Assembly (NCBI GenBank): GCA_038040485.1
Contig: JBBPIE010000055.1
Span: 1-26,757, forward strand
Length of the DNA: 26,757 nt
Source: Onstottus_B arcticum
GTDB lineage: Bacteria; Acidobacteriota; Blastocatellia; UBA7656
Direction: 5' to 3'
Part shown: positions 1 through 7,333 of the stretch, in pieces
Numbering within the stretch: position 1 is the stretch's first letter
Layout: every line of letters begins with the position of its first letter
Notes under the pieces: model-generated
Database searches by the model: none
Told to the model about the DNA's origin: nothing
Seen by the model: only the letters and a program-made list of their open reading frames with translations
Program-made: the position numbers and the translations under genes

Positions 1-54
1 ACGGCTTCCCTTACAAGGAAGAGGTTGGGGGTTCGAGTCCCTCCGTGCCTACCA
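1..54 (+). tRNA. tRNA-Val (anticodon UAC), 5' end cut by window edge
   Basis: The visible part starts just before the anticodon stem. Stem CTTCC (5-9) pairs with GGAAG (17-21) around the loop CTTACAA, giving anticodon TAC at 12-14, which reads valine GUA/GUG codons. The T arm has loop TTCGAGT flanked by GGGGG and CCCTC. The acceptor 3' strand CGTGCCT is followed by discriminator A and an encoded CCA (52-54). The D arm and 5' acceptor strand lie outside the window, so acceptor pairing cannot be checked. Confidence 0.93.
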
Positions 55-67
55 AAAGTTTGAAAAC

Positions 68-91
68 TCAAATCTGAGATCTCAGATTTGA
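68..91. repeat. 24-bp perfect palindrome between two tRNA genes
   Basis: Positions 68-91 equal their own reverse complement, centred on AGATCT. The core also shows a 7-nt rhythm: ATCT, ATCT and ATTT recur every seven bases, as in the larger heptad elements elsewhere in the window. There is no T-run after it, so a normal intrinsic terminator is doubtful. In the tRNA-Val/tRNA-Asp precursor it would form a long stem with a tiny loop, possibly a processing or stop signal. Confidence 0.8.
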
Positions 92-173
<82 letters not shown>

Positions 174-184
174 CTTTCAAAAGG

Positions 185-240
185 ACTGAGTAATGAGGTA
201 CGAGGACTGAACAAGTTCTTAACCCGTCACTCAGTCTTTT
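185..240 (+). repeat. Degenerate heptad repeat with inverted arm, possible terminator of the tRNA unit
   Basis: Four successive 7-nt units (ACTGAGT, AATGAGG, TACGAGG, ACTGAAC at 185-212) keep GAG or GAA in the same place every seven bases. GACTGAGT (184-191) is matched by its reverse complement ACTCAGTC (229-236), which is followed by TTTT (237-240). The long loop and 8-bp stem make it a weak terminator at best, but the position just after tRNA-Asp fits. Confidence 0.5.
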
Positions 241-259
241 GTGTTTTCACCCAACGCCT

Positions 260-1459
260 ATGATCACCGTCGATCAAGCGCTCACAATCGTACTTCAACG
301 CGTAGAGCCACTCGGTCTCGAGACCATCGAGCTCGAACACGCACTTGGCCGCGTCCTCCAGGAAGACGTTTACGCAGACATGGATCTCCCGCCGTTTGAT
401 CGGGCGCGTATGGACGGCTACGCCGTTCGTTCCTCAGACGTTGGGACGGCGCCCGTGAAGCTTCGCGTCATTGGAGAGATTGCCGCCGGAGCTTCATTCG
501 CCGGTAAGCTCAACGCCGGAGAAGCGGTCAAGATTTTCACTGGCGCGCCTGTGCCCGAAGGCGCCGACGCAGTCCAGAAGATCGAAGTCACCGAAACATT
601 CAACCACACCGTCGAGATCAAGGAAGCAGTCAAACCCGGTCAGTTCATCACTCCTCACGCGAGCGAGATCGCGCGCGGCGAACGAGTATTGAGTCCGGGC
701 GGCGCGATTGGTCCAGCCCAGATGGCGGTGCTGGCCTCGTTCGGGCACTCGCTCGTGAAGGTCGGCCGACGACCCAGGGTTGCAGTTTTCTCAACGGGCA
801 GCGAGTTGGTTCCCGTGTCGATCAAGCCTTCCGGCGCGCAGATAAGAAACTCAAACAGCTACACGTTGGCGGCGTATGCGGAGCTTGCAGGAGCGACGGC
901 GGAGATTCTTCCTACTGTTGGCGATACACCACAAGCGACTCGCGAGGCCCTGCTCGCGGCGTCTGAGCATCGCGATCTGGTCATAACGTCGGGCGGCGTT
1001 TCAATGGGCGACTACGATCTGGTTAAGGCAGCGTTGCTCGAGATAGGCGCGGAGATATTCTTCGACAAGGTCCGAATAAGGCCTGGCAAGCCAATCGTGT
1101 TCGCGCGCCGCGGCGATACGTGGTTCTTCTGTCTTCCTGGCAATCCGGTTTCAACCTCGGTGACCTTCAACGTATTTGTGCGGCCGGCGATACGAAGGAT
1201 GCTTGGCTACGGCGAACCGTTGGAACTGACGCTGCAAGCCACTCTTGCTCATCCGCTCACCGACGCTTCGAGTCGCAGGAGCTACTTACCCGCTCGCTTG
1301 TTTATCGAAAACGGGCGCGCTATGGCCGAGCCTTTGAAGTGGGGAGGCTCGTCGGACCTTGTTGCGTTCGTGAACGCCAATGCTCTGATCGTCGTTGCTG
1401 AAGATGTGCATGAAATCGCGGAGGGTCAAATCGTTGACGTATTGAAGATCGACGACTAG
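260..1459 (+). CDS. moeA: Molybdopterin molybdenumtransferase MoeA
   Basis: MoeA inserts molybdate into adenylylated molybdopterin in the last step of molybdenum cofactor synthesis, in the cytoplasm. The 399-residue product has the full family pattern: MDGYAVR (51-57), FTGAPVPEGAD (93-103), the MoCF-type nucleotide-binding region with STGSEL (178-183), TSGGVSMGDYD (243-253), RPGKP (274-278) and LPGNPVS (292-298), then the C-terminal domain IV barrel. The frame is open from a TTG at 239, but the ATG at 260 gives the usual MITVDQAL-type N-terminus, so it is preferred; no clear Shine-Dalgarno site precedes either. moaC follows after 28 nt, so the two form a small Moco operon. The call is safe; only the start is uncertain. 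Confidence 0.95.
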   Translation: MITVDQALTIVLQRVEPLGLETIELEHALGRVLQEDVYADMDLPPFDRARMDGYAVRSSDVGTAPVKLRVIGEIAAGASFAGKLNAGEAVKIFTGAPVPEGADAVQKIEVTETFNHTVEIKEAVKPGQFITPHASEIARGERVLSPGGAIGPAQMAVLASFGHSLVKVGRRPRVAVFSTGSELVPVSIKPSGAQIRNSNSYTLAAYAELAGATAEILPTVGDTPQATREALLAASEHRDLVITSGGVSMGDYDLVKAALLEIGAEIFFDKVRIRPGKPIVFARRGDTWFFCLPGNPVSTSVTFNVFVRPAIRRMLGYGEPLELTLQATLAHPLTDASSRRSYLPARLFIENGRAMAEPLKWGGSSDLVAFVNANALIVVAEDVHEIAEGQIVDVLKIDD

Positions 1460-1487
1460 CCGCAACCGAATAAAGAGGACCAACAGA

Positions 1488-1961
1488 ATGGGGCTTACTC
1501 ACACAGACGAAGAAGGCCGCGCGCGAATGGTCGACGTTGGCGACAAACCGGTGACCACAAGGACCGCCGTAGCCAGCGGGTTCGTTCGGTTATCGCCCGC
1601 CACGATCGAGGCCATTCGAGATCACCGTACACCGAAGGGAGATCCGCTTGAAGTCGCCAGGCTTGCCGGAGTGATGGCCGCCAAGCGCACCTCCGAACTG
1701 ATCCCGCTCTGTCACCCGCTCCCGTTGCATCATTCAGACGTGCAAGTCGAGCTTCGGGCAGATGGAGTGGCGATTGTCGCGAGCGCTCGAACCGAAGGCA
1801 AGACCGGCGTCGAGATGGAAGCATTGACTGCGGTGTCAGTCGCGGCGCTGACCGTCTACGATATGTGCAAGGCGATTGACAAGGGCATGGTGATAACCGA
1901 GATCAGGCTCGAGTCGAAAACAGGCGGCCGGTCCGGGGACTACGAGAGGCGTGATCCGTGA
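1488..1961 (+). CDS. moaC: Cyclic pyranopterin monophosphate synthase MoaC
   Basis: MoaC converts 3',8-cyclo-7,8-dihydro-GTP (made by MoaA) to cyclic pyranopterin monophosphate, the first pterin intermediate of Moco. The 157-residue length is typical. Family motifs are present: MVDVGDK (14-20), KRTSELIPLCHPLPL (66-80) with the active-site KRT and CHP, GKTGVEMEAL (104-113), YDMCK (124-128) and a catalytic-type Lys in DKGM (131-134). AGAGGA lies about 11 nt before the ATG. The gene follows moeA and probably shares its transcript; moaA is not in the window. The last residues (RDP) and the stop codon lie inside the 7-nt repeat element at 1949-2059, so the 3' end appears to have been supplied or overwritten by that repeat. 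Confidence 0.96.
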   Translation: MGLTHTDEEGRARMVDVGDKPVTTRTAVASGFVRLSPATIEAIRDHRTPKGDPLEVARLAGVMAAKRTSELIPLCHPLPLHHSDVQVELRADGVAIVASARTEGKTGVEMEALTAVSVAALTVYDMCKAIDKGMVITEIRLESKTGGRSGDYERRDP

Positions 1962-2059
1962 TGCGTGATCCGTAATTGGTGAGGCCTCCTTTCGGATAGA
2001 GGCAAGTTCCCGCGCAGATCACGCATCACGCATCACGCATCACGTGTCTCGCATCACCC
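1949..2059. repeat. Heptad fold-back element (words GCGTGAT / ATCACGC)
   Basis: Left arm 1949-1976 is four 7-nt units: GCGTGAT, CCGTGAT, GCGTGAT, CCGTAAT. Right arm 2018-2059 is the reverse-complement word in six units: ATCACGC three times, then ATCACGT, GTCTCGC and ATCACCC. Twenty-two bases of the left arm pair with the right arm with one mismatch. The 41-nt middle contains GAGGCCTC, itself a palindrome. The left arm overlaps the end of moaC. There is no T-run, so any terminator role would be non-classical. Confidence 0.85.
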
Positions 2060-2095
2060 GAACATACCGCCCTTCCGCCGCGTATAGGTTCGCGA

Positions 2096-2869
2096 ATGGA
2101 AACGCAATCTGAAGTCAAAGGGTCCCTCAAGCTTTTGCTGCTTGCTTCGGCGCTCACGCTTGCACTCTGGTTCATTCCGCTCGCGAGCGTCGTCACCTAT
2201 CCGATACAACTATTCGTCACCTTCATTCATGAGATCGGACATGCGCTCGTGGCGCTCGCAACCCTCGGCGGAGTCCACAGTATCACGCTGGAGTGGAATG
2301 GAAACGGCGCGACCTTGAGACGGGGCGGCTGGGGATTCTTGATTTCGACGGCCGGTTACGTCGCGACGACGATCTACGGTTCGGGACTGTTGCTGTTCTT
2401 GAGAAAAGCGCGAAACGCTCGCGCGGCTGCGGCCGCAACCGGTGGCTTGCTGCTTCTGATGACCGTCCTTTTCGCTGGAAACCACGTGGCCTGGATTGTG
2501 GGTCTTATATTTGGGGTTGGCTGCCTCTTAATCGGTCTGAAGGCGAATCGTAGATTCGCGCACTTCTTCATGAGTTTTCTTGCGGTGCAGTGCATTCTAA
2601 ACGCGTTCTACGATCTACGCGCGTTGCTCTACTTGTCGGCGTTTGATCCGTCGTTGCCGACCGACGCCCGAAACATGTCAGAGGCGACCGGGGGCTTCCT
2701 GCCGCCAATCGTTTGGGCGGTTAGCTGGGCTCTGCTTTCGGTCGTCGTAGTCGCGTACACTCTGCTTGTTTACTCGCGAAGCCTGCGCCGAGCGGCCTCG
2801 CTTTCGGAAACGCTCTCCCCTTCCCTCATCACCGAGCGATCGGCAAGTGCCAGCGCTCCGCATCTCTAA
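2096..2869 (+). CDS. M50B-like membrane zinc metallopeptidase
   Basis: A 257-residue integral membrane protein with the zinc-protease signature HEIGH at residues 45-49 (two His ligands and a catalytic Glu), placed in a hydrophobic segment as in peptidase M50 (site-2-protease-like) proteins. Further hydrophobic stretches lie at about 10-30, 80-105, 118-155, 160-172 and 200-226. The layout (HExxH early, then GGWGFLISTAGY and several helices) matches the M50B-like family often annotated in Acidobacteria and Actinobacteria. The substrate is unknown; site-2-type proteases cut membrane proteins such as anti-sigma factors, but nothing nearby names one. The ATG at 2096 is the first in frame and has no strong ribosome binding site. 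It stands alone, 36 nt after a heptad repeat. Confidence 0.8.
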   Translation: METQSEVKGSLKLLLLASALTLALWFIPLASVVTYPIQLFVTFIHEIGHALVALATLGGVHSITLEWNGNGATLRRGGWGFLISTAGYVATTIYGSGLLLFLRKARNARAAAAATGGLLLLMTVLFAGNHVAWIVGLIFGVGCLLIGLKANRRFAHFFMSFLAVQCILNAFYDLRALLYLSAFDPSLPTDARNMSEATGGFLPPIVWAVSWALLSVVVVAYTLLVYSRSLRRAASLSETLSPSLITERSASASAPHL

Positions 2870-2897
2870 CAACGGCATACTCGTTCACCAGCCGTCT

Positions 2898-2927
2898 TTT
2901 ACAAGCAGTCGCTCAGTTTGCTAGACT
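2898..2927 (+). promoter_or_regulatory. Candidate sigma70-type promoter for the 2989 operon
   Basis: TTTACA (2898-2903) and TAGACT (2922-2927) are separated by 18 nt. A start near 2934 would leave a leader of about 55 nt to the ATG at 2989, which carries AAGGTGG at 2970-2976. This is consensus matching only. Confidence 0.45.
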
Positions 2928-2988
2928 CCTTACTGTGCGCGGTGCTCAAATCGCGCATTTAGCTTTCATAAGGTGGTTTCATTAATCG

Positions 2989-3801
2989 ATGGTCAGGTCT
3001 GTATGCCTCGGGGTGTTCTTAGCCTTTTTGTTTCCAATAGCCGGCAAGTCTCAGGTTCGACCTCCAAAACCTGTTGACGCAGCCGACGCGTTGGCCGTCG
3101 CCGAGCAGCACCTGCGCAAGGGGGAAGCATGTTTGGCCAGCGGCGACGCAGACTGCGCGCGCCGCGAGTTCGACACCGCTGTCGACTACATGTTTGATCT
3201 GGGCGTGGATGTTCGGAACGACGAGCGCCTTCGACTCGGCCTGCGCGGTATGATCGAGAAGATCAACCACTACGAGACGGCTTCTTCGGTCGCTGCCGCG
3301 AAGCCATTTTGGAAGACCCAGGAGTTCAAAGGCATGCCTCCCGAAGAGCCGGTTGAGAGAGGCGACACGTTGGCTGATGTATCGCGTGGGCCTTTGACGG
3401 TGGACGGCTTTCAACGGAAGTTTGCCGAGCTTCGCAAGCGGTTCAATGAGAAGTACGACCGCGACATAACGCTGACTGGCGCCGATCACAGCGAACACCG
3501 CAGACTCTATGGCGTGGGAAGCGCTTACGACATTCGCGTACGCGACCTGACCCGTGAGCAGGTGAACTTCATCGTCGCAAACGGCGCACGCCTCGGGCTC
3601 CGAATCAAAGACTTCTCGACCTGGGAGCGGGTTCGAGCTCACAACGGCCGCACAATCGCGTTACGCAGGCCGCTTGACACTTTGGCGACAGGCGTTCATC
3701 TGCACATCGATCGGATGCTGTACGCCAGGCCTGCCGCTATGGTTTCTAAACCGGCAGTCAGCAGCAAACTCACGAAAGGCGCTCGCTCGAACAAGAACTG
3801 A
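2989..3801 (+). CDS. Exported protein with C-terminal M15-like (DD-peptidase fold) domain
   Basis: A 270-residue protein with an N-terminal signal peptide (hydrophobic 4-19, likely cut near 20-22). Residues 30-70 look like a TPR-type helix pair (AVAEQHLRKGEACLASGD, then ARREFDTAVD). The C-terminal part (about 138-242) contains SEHRRLYGVGSAYDIRV (168-184) and HLHID (237-241). The pattern S-x-H, a Gly/Ala turn, x-D and later H-x-H resembles the zinc site of M15/VanX-type D-Ala-D-Ala peptidases; H170, D181 and H239 would be the ligands. A periplasmic cell-wall role is therefore plausible but inferred. Its stop codon overlaps the next start (TGATG), so the small gene after it is translationally coupled. 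Confidence 0.6.
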   Translation: MVRSVCLGVFLAFLFPIAGKSQVRPPKPVDAADALAVAEQHLRKGEACLASGDADCARREFDTAVDYMFDLGVDVRNDERLRLGLRGMIEKINHYETASSVAAAKPFWKTQEFKGMPPEEPVERGDTLADVSRGPLTVDGFQRKFAELRKRFNEKYDRDITLTGADHSEHRRLYGVGSAYDIRVRDLTREQVNFIVANGARLGLRIKDFSTWERVRAHNGRTIALRRPLDTLATGVHLHIDRMLYARPAAMVSKPAVSSKLTKGARSNKN

Positions 3802-4010
3802 TGGCGTGGGACAGAGAAGACCGAAGGCACGGGAACGAACGGCGAGTCGTCGAACGCCGGCGCACGATGCGCTACAACGTCCGGACGCTTTTGGTTGTCG
3901 AAGGCATTACCTGGATCGACCCCGAAGACGGCGAGCGCCGAAAACACATCCGCCGGAGGAACGACCGCGAAGCTCTCGCCATCAAGTTTGCGCACTACGC
4001 CCGCCCCTAG
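3801..4010 (+). CDS. Small arginine-rich hypothetical protein
   Basis: A 69-residue protein with 17 Arg. Its ATG shares one base with the stop codon of the upstream gene (TGATG), the usual arrangement for translational coupling. The N-terminal third alternates Arg with acidic residues, followed by MRYNVRTLLVVEGITWID (about 23-40) and a second Arg cluster (RRKHIRRRNDRE). The MRYNVR-VVVEG style faintly recalls the start of PilZ domains (RxxxR), but it is too short to be a whole PilZ domain. No signal peptide or membrane segment is seen. hisIE follows after 24 nt. The function is unknown; the coupling makes it more likely to be real. Confidence 0.55.
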   Translation: MAWDREDRRHGNERRVVERRRTMRYNVRTLLVVEGITWIDPEDGERRKHIRRRNDREALAIKFAHYARP

Positions 4011-4034
4011 AACGCCTGAGCTTACGAGTCGAAT

Positions 4035-4682
4035 ATGACTGAAATCATTATTCAGAACGTCAGGTTCGATGAGCAGGGTTTGATCCCTGCCATCGTGCAG
4101 GACGCCGCGACCAACGAGGTCATCGCGCTCCACTATATGGACAACGCGAGTCTCGCGGCGACGCTCAAGACAGGCAGCACAAAGTTTGTAGACGCGGGCA
4201 ACTCGAAGACTGGCGGCGGAGCTTCGAGACTGTGCGACGTCCGGCTGAACTCAGACGGCTCGTCGCTGACAATACTCGTTTCGCGCGAAGCACCCGACAG
4301 TGGAGCCGAACCGGTAAGCCTTCTCCGAGAAAAGGACGAAGATCGAAGACCTGGCGAAGTTTCTCTGGTCGACGTTGGATCAATGGAATTCGGATTAGCG
4401 ATCGACAACTTGTACACGCTGATAGCCGAGCGCAAAGAAAAACGCCCCGAAGGCTCATATACCACTTACCTGTTTAACAGTGGCCTGGACAAGATACTGA
4501 AGAAGATCGCGGAAGAAGCCGGCGAGGTGATAATCGCGGCCAAGAATCGCTCGTCTCGCGAAACCATCTCTGAGCTGGCCGACCTGTTCTACCATCTGCT
4601 CGTTCTGATGGTCGAACGCGAGGTCAAGCTGAGCGATGTGCGCGACGAACTCACCAGCCGCGCCCGGCACCGGGCAAAGTAA
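4035..4682 (+). CDS. hisIE: HisIE-like protein: intact HisE domain, degenerate HisI domain
   Basis: The expected protein is bifunctional: HisE hydrolyses phosphoribosyl-ATP and HisI opens the ring of phosphoribosyl-AMP, steps 2 and 3 of histidine synthesis. The 215-residue layout fits HisI (about 7-115) fused to HisE (about 120-212). The HisE half looks functional: LYTLIAERK (126-134), KKIAEEAGEV (156-165) and ELADLFYHLLVL (180-191) keep the acidic metal-binding residues. The HisI half keeps its start (GLIPAIVQDA, YMDNASL) but lacks the W-x-K-GETSG segment. The metal-binding D-x-D-x-D is NSDGS (72-76), and the Cys motifs (ACH...SCF in the family) read APDSGAEPVSL (86-96). The reading frame is continuous, so this is not a simple frameshift. 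Cyclohydrolase activity is doubtful. trpE follows after 45 nt. Confidence 0.85.
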   Translation: MTEIIIQNVRFDEQGLIPAIVQDAATNEVIALHYMDNASLAATLKTGSTKFVDAGNSKTGGGASRLCDVRLNSDGSSLTILVSREAPDSGAEPVSLLREKDEDRRPGEVSLVDVGSMEFGLAIDNLYTLIAERKEKRPEGSYTTYLFNSGLDKILKKIAEEAGEVIIAAKNRSSRETISELADLFYHLLVLMVEREVKLSDVRDELTSRARHRAK

Positions 4683-4727
4683 CGCGCTAACGCCAACCGG
4701 TCTAGCTGGCCGGTCGCATCCCAACAA

Positions 4728-6209
4728 ATGAACGACCTGACGCCGAAGAACTACGAAGAGTTTCTCAAGCTCGCAGCCGAGGGCACGGTAGTGCCGGTCG
4801 TCAGGCGCGTGATGGCTGACCTACTCACGCCGGTCGCGGCTTATCTTAAGATCGAACGACTGAGCCCGTTCTCGTTCCTGCTTGAATCGGTAGAGGGCGG
4901 AGAGAAAGTCGCTCGCTATTCCTTCCTCGGCTTCGACCCTCACATCGTCGTGCGCAGCCGCGCAGGCAAAGTCACCATAACAACCGGCTCGAGCGAGGAA
5001 CAATCGAACGAGCCGATGCTCGCAGTGCTTCGGCGGCTTTCGGGCCGTCACATACCCGTTCGTGCGCCGGACTTGCCGCCGTTTGCCTGCGGCGCAGTCG
5101 GTTTTATGGGCTACGATGCGGTGCGCTGGTTTGAGAGGATACCGGACACGAACCCCGACGACCTTCAGATGGATGAAGCAGTGATGATGTTCTTCTCGCG
5201 GCTGCTTGCGTTCGACCACGTGCGTCACCAGATCCATTTGATAGCCAACGTTTTCACCGGCGGAAAGAGCGAAGGCCTTGAAGCCGAGTACCGGCAGGCT
5301 ACCGATAGCATCGACGACATCGAAGCACAGCTCGGCGATCAAATCGAGCCGCTGCCTCGGCCGGGTTCGAGCGAGGCTGCTGTTTTGCGCTCGAACATGA
5401 CAAAGGAAGAGTTCGAGCAGGCGGTCGTGCGAGCGAAGGAGTACATTGCCGCTGGAGACATCTTTCAGGTTGTGCTGTCGCAGCGATTCGAAGTTGGGCT
5501 TGAATCAAATCCGTTTGAAGTCTACCGCGCGCTTCGAGTCGTCAATCCTTCACCGTACATGTTTTATCTAAAGCTCGGTGCCAACTCCATCATCGGAGCT
5601 TCGCCGGAGATGCTTGTGCGAGCTACGGGACGCCGCCTCGAGTATCGTCCGATCGCGGGCACCCGGCCTCGGGGCGCTACCGAGACCGAAGACATCCTGT
5701 TGGGCGAAGAGATGCGCGCGGATGAAAAAGAAGTCGCCGAACACGTGATGCTCGTCGATCTCGGGCGCAACGATTTGGGCCGCGTGTCGGACTATGGTTC
5801 AGTCGAAGTCACCGAGTTAATGACCGTCGAGCGGTACTCGCATGTAATGCATCTGGTTTCCGCGATCAAGTCGCGTCTCAAGCCTGGGATGGATCGCTTC
5901 GATGCGCTGGCGGCTTGCTTTCCGGCAGGCACAGTGACCGGGGCGCCAAAGGTTCGGGCCATGGAAATCATCGATGAGCTCGAGCCGACTCGGCGTGGAA
6001 TCTATGCCGGAGCGGTGATGTATCTCGACTACTCGGGGAATCTGGATTCTTGTATTGCGATTCGAACCATCGTGACAAAGAATGGCCGGGCCTACATTCA
6101 AACCGGCGCCGGGATCGTTGCGGACTCGATTCCTGAGAGCGAGTACTTCGAGACAATCAACAAAGCCCGGGCTATGCTGCAAGCAATCGAAATGGCGAAC
6201 AGAAGCTAG
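4728..6209 (+). CDS. trpE: Anthranilate synthase component I
   Basis: TrpE makes anthranilate from chorismate with ammonia supplied by the TrpG glutaminase, the first committed step to tryptophan. The 493-residue product has the N-terminal regulatory motif LLES (51-54), which in TrpE binds feedback-inhibiting tryptophan, then GAVGFMGYDAV, and the catalytic chorismate-binding domain: AAGDIFQVVLSQRF, IGASPEMLV, PIAGTRPRG, VDLGRNDLGRV, FPAGTVTGAPKVRAMEII and QTGAGIVADS. PIAGTRPRG and the LLES box favour TrpE over PabB. The ATG at 4728 gives the usual LTPKNYEEFLKLA-type N-terminus. No trpG follows, so the partner subunit is encoded elsewhere. The gene lies 45 nt after hisIE and is probably cotranscribed with it. 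No leader-peptide attenuator is visible in that gap. Confidence 0.95.
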   Translation: MNDLTPKNYEEFLKLAAEGTVVPVVRRVMADLLTPVAAYLKIERLSPFSFLLESVEGGEKVARYSFLGFDPHIVVRSRAGKVTITTGSSEEQSNEPMLAVLRRLSGRHIPVRAPDLPPFACGAVGFMGYDAVRWFERIPDTNPDDLQMDEAVMMFFSRLLAFDHVRHQIHLIANVFTGGKSEGLEAEYRQATDSIDDIEAQLGDQIEPLPRPGSSEAAVLRSNMTKEEFEQAVVRAKEYIAAGDIFQVVLSQRFEVGLESNPFEVYRALRVVNPSPYMFYLKLGANSIIGASPEMLVRATGRRLEYRPIAGTRPRGATETEDILLGEEMRADEKEVAEHVMLVDLGRNDLGRVSDYGSVEVTELMTVERYSHVMHLVSAIKSRLKPGMDRFDALAACFPAGTVTGAPKVRAMEIIDELEPTRRGIYAGAVMYLDYSGNLDSCIAIRTIVTKNGRAYIQTGAGIVADSIPESEYFETINKARAMLQAIEMANRS

Positions 6210-6566
6210 AACTCAATCAGAGATCTGCCGAACGCTTGTTGGGCACTCCTCAGCGGCTGCGTACGGCGGCGCAGCCCGATTATTTGCCTGGGGCCGAGGT
6301 AACATGGAACAAAATGGGCCGCCACAGCAATAGCGTCAACTGAATCTTCGGTTAAGAGGGTTAACACGGACTTTAGAGGCAGGCCGGGAGGCACCGCTCC
6401 GCCCGCGTCTTCTTTGACAGTGGCGCAGGCGCGCCGTCATCGCGTCGCGAACAGTCGAGAGCCCTCTGCCTGCGAGAGGCCGCCAGGTATTCCTAGCGGC
6501 CTCGCTCACCCGCGCTATACGAGGCCCGGCATGTCAGGTTTTACTCGGCGCTGGTTTTCACCCGTT
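6210..6566. other. Intergenic stretch between convergent trpE and Tat-protein genes
   Basis: No credible coding frame, RNA gene or promoter was found in these 357 bases. The only clear structure is the strong hairpin at 6476-6503. The rest reads as non-coding decay or untranslated 3' sequence. Confidence 0.6.
6476..6503. terminator. Strong hairpin, possible bidirectional terminator
   Basis: GAGGCCGC (6476-6483) pairs perfectly with GCGGCCTC (6496-6503). After one C/A mismatch the inner AGG/CCT pairs close a TATT loop. It can be lengthened by GCG/CGC across a 2-nt bulge. There is no T-run on either strand. It lies between two convergent genes, 267 nt past trpE and 63 nt past the opposing stop, which fits a stop or RNA-end-stabilising element. 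Confidence 0.5.
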
Positions 6567-7025
6567 TCAGAATTCAATCGTGATCGTGATCTTGCATTTG
6601 AACATTGGGGGTAAGAGCTGATTGCCGGCCGGAGGCTCAGCACCCTTTATTTGAGGCCCGAATCGGACAGTCAAACTACTACCGCGTTTTTCAACCAACG
6701 CCAAATTGGCGTTGATAGCCTCAATTTCTTCCGCTGACAATGATTCAAGCTGCTGTTCTTGCGCACTATTCAAAGTGAAGTTGCGTTTGACGAAGCCTTT
6801 GACGTCCCGTCTGGCTTCTGCTGCCAGCTCGGCCGACTTAGCTCCACTCCTCAAAAAGAGACTGTTGACAGCTCGATCAGTCAGTAAGGGCCTGCCGGTT
6901 TGTTTCGCCTGTGCTCGAGCCTCCTTTAACCCGAGCTTTAGCACCGATAGCCCAACTATGGCCCCCGTTGCGCCACTCTTCATAAACTCTCTCCGGTCAA
7001 TCTTCTTTTCATCTTTGTCATTCAT
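6567..7025 (-). CDS. Tat-exported protein of unknown function
   Basis: A 152-residue protein with a twin-arginine signal: DRREFMKSG (residues 10-18) matches the RRxFxK rule, followed by a hydrophobic core GAIVGLSVLKLGL and a probable cut after EARA (about 35-38). Tat export implies the protein crosses the membrane folded. The mature part has an acidic helical stretch (NSAQEQQLESLSAEEIEAINANLALVE, about 85-111) and a short beta-like tail ending ITITIEF. No cofactor or catalytic motif is visible; a single Cys lies near the C-terminus. The start is well supported by AAGGAG on the minus strand at 7034-7039, 8 nt upstream. A consensus-like promoter lies at 7114-7142. It shares no recognised family with its neighbours. 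Confidence 0.75.
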   Translation of the reverse strand: MNDKDEKKIDRREFMKSGATGAIVGLSVLKLGLKEARAQAKQTGRPLLTDRAVNSLFLRSGAKSAELAAEARRDVKGFVKRNFTLNSAQEQQLESLSAEEIEAINANLALVEKRGSSLTVRFGPQIKGAEPPAGNQLLPPMFKCKITITIEF

Positions 7026-7333
7026 CGCGTTTTCTCCTTGAACATTGAGAGGTAGGTGCAGACTAGGCTAGAAACCTCACACTTGGTAATTGAGGCTCCC
7101 AGCCAACCGCGGCACTGTAGCAAAGGTAATAGTCAGTGTCAATAACCAGCGGTAGAATTTCGGTAATAACCCGTCCAGCAATTGCGCGAGGTCCGATGTT
7201 GCGGATAGGAACCGAGAGGAAGGTTGAACGTTCATACGCCGGGTGACCACTGGGGCGTAGCCTGGTGGCGCTCCTCGTAGCCCTTCATTCTGCCCGCAAA
7301 GAAGGAATCCGCGAACGGACGCCACGTGCAGAT
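7026..7333. other. Leader and promoter region upstream of the Tat-protein gene
   Basis: These 308 bases hold the Shine-Dalgarno site and an untranslated leader of about 80 nt for the 7025 start, plus the minus-strand promoter at 7114-7142. The part from about 7145 to 7333 is the region downstream of the lipoprotein gene. No terminator hairpin with a T-run was recognised there. Confidence 0.6.
7114..7142 (-). promoter_or_regulatory. Sigma70-type promoter for the Tat-protein gene
   Basis: On the minus strand TTGACA (7142-7137) and TACAGT (7119-7114) are separated by exactly 17 nt. The -35 box is a perfect consensus match. Transcription would start near 7107, giving an unusually long leader of about 82 nt before the ATG. 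Confidence 0.6.

Noticed and set aside
3019..3642. Long antisense frame (about 207 codons) opposite the M15-like gene
   Set aside because: It has no recognisable protein features and mirrors a gene with a signal peptide and zinc motif on the other strand.
4683..4727. Possible attenuator between hisIE and trpE
   Set aside because: The 45-nt gap has only a short CCGG-type inverted repeat and no Trp-rich leader peptide.
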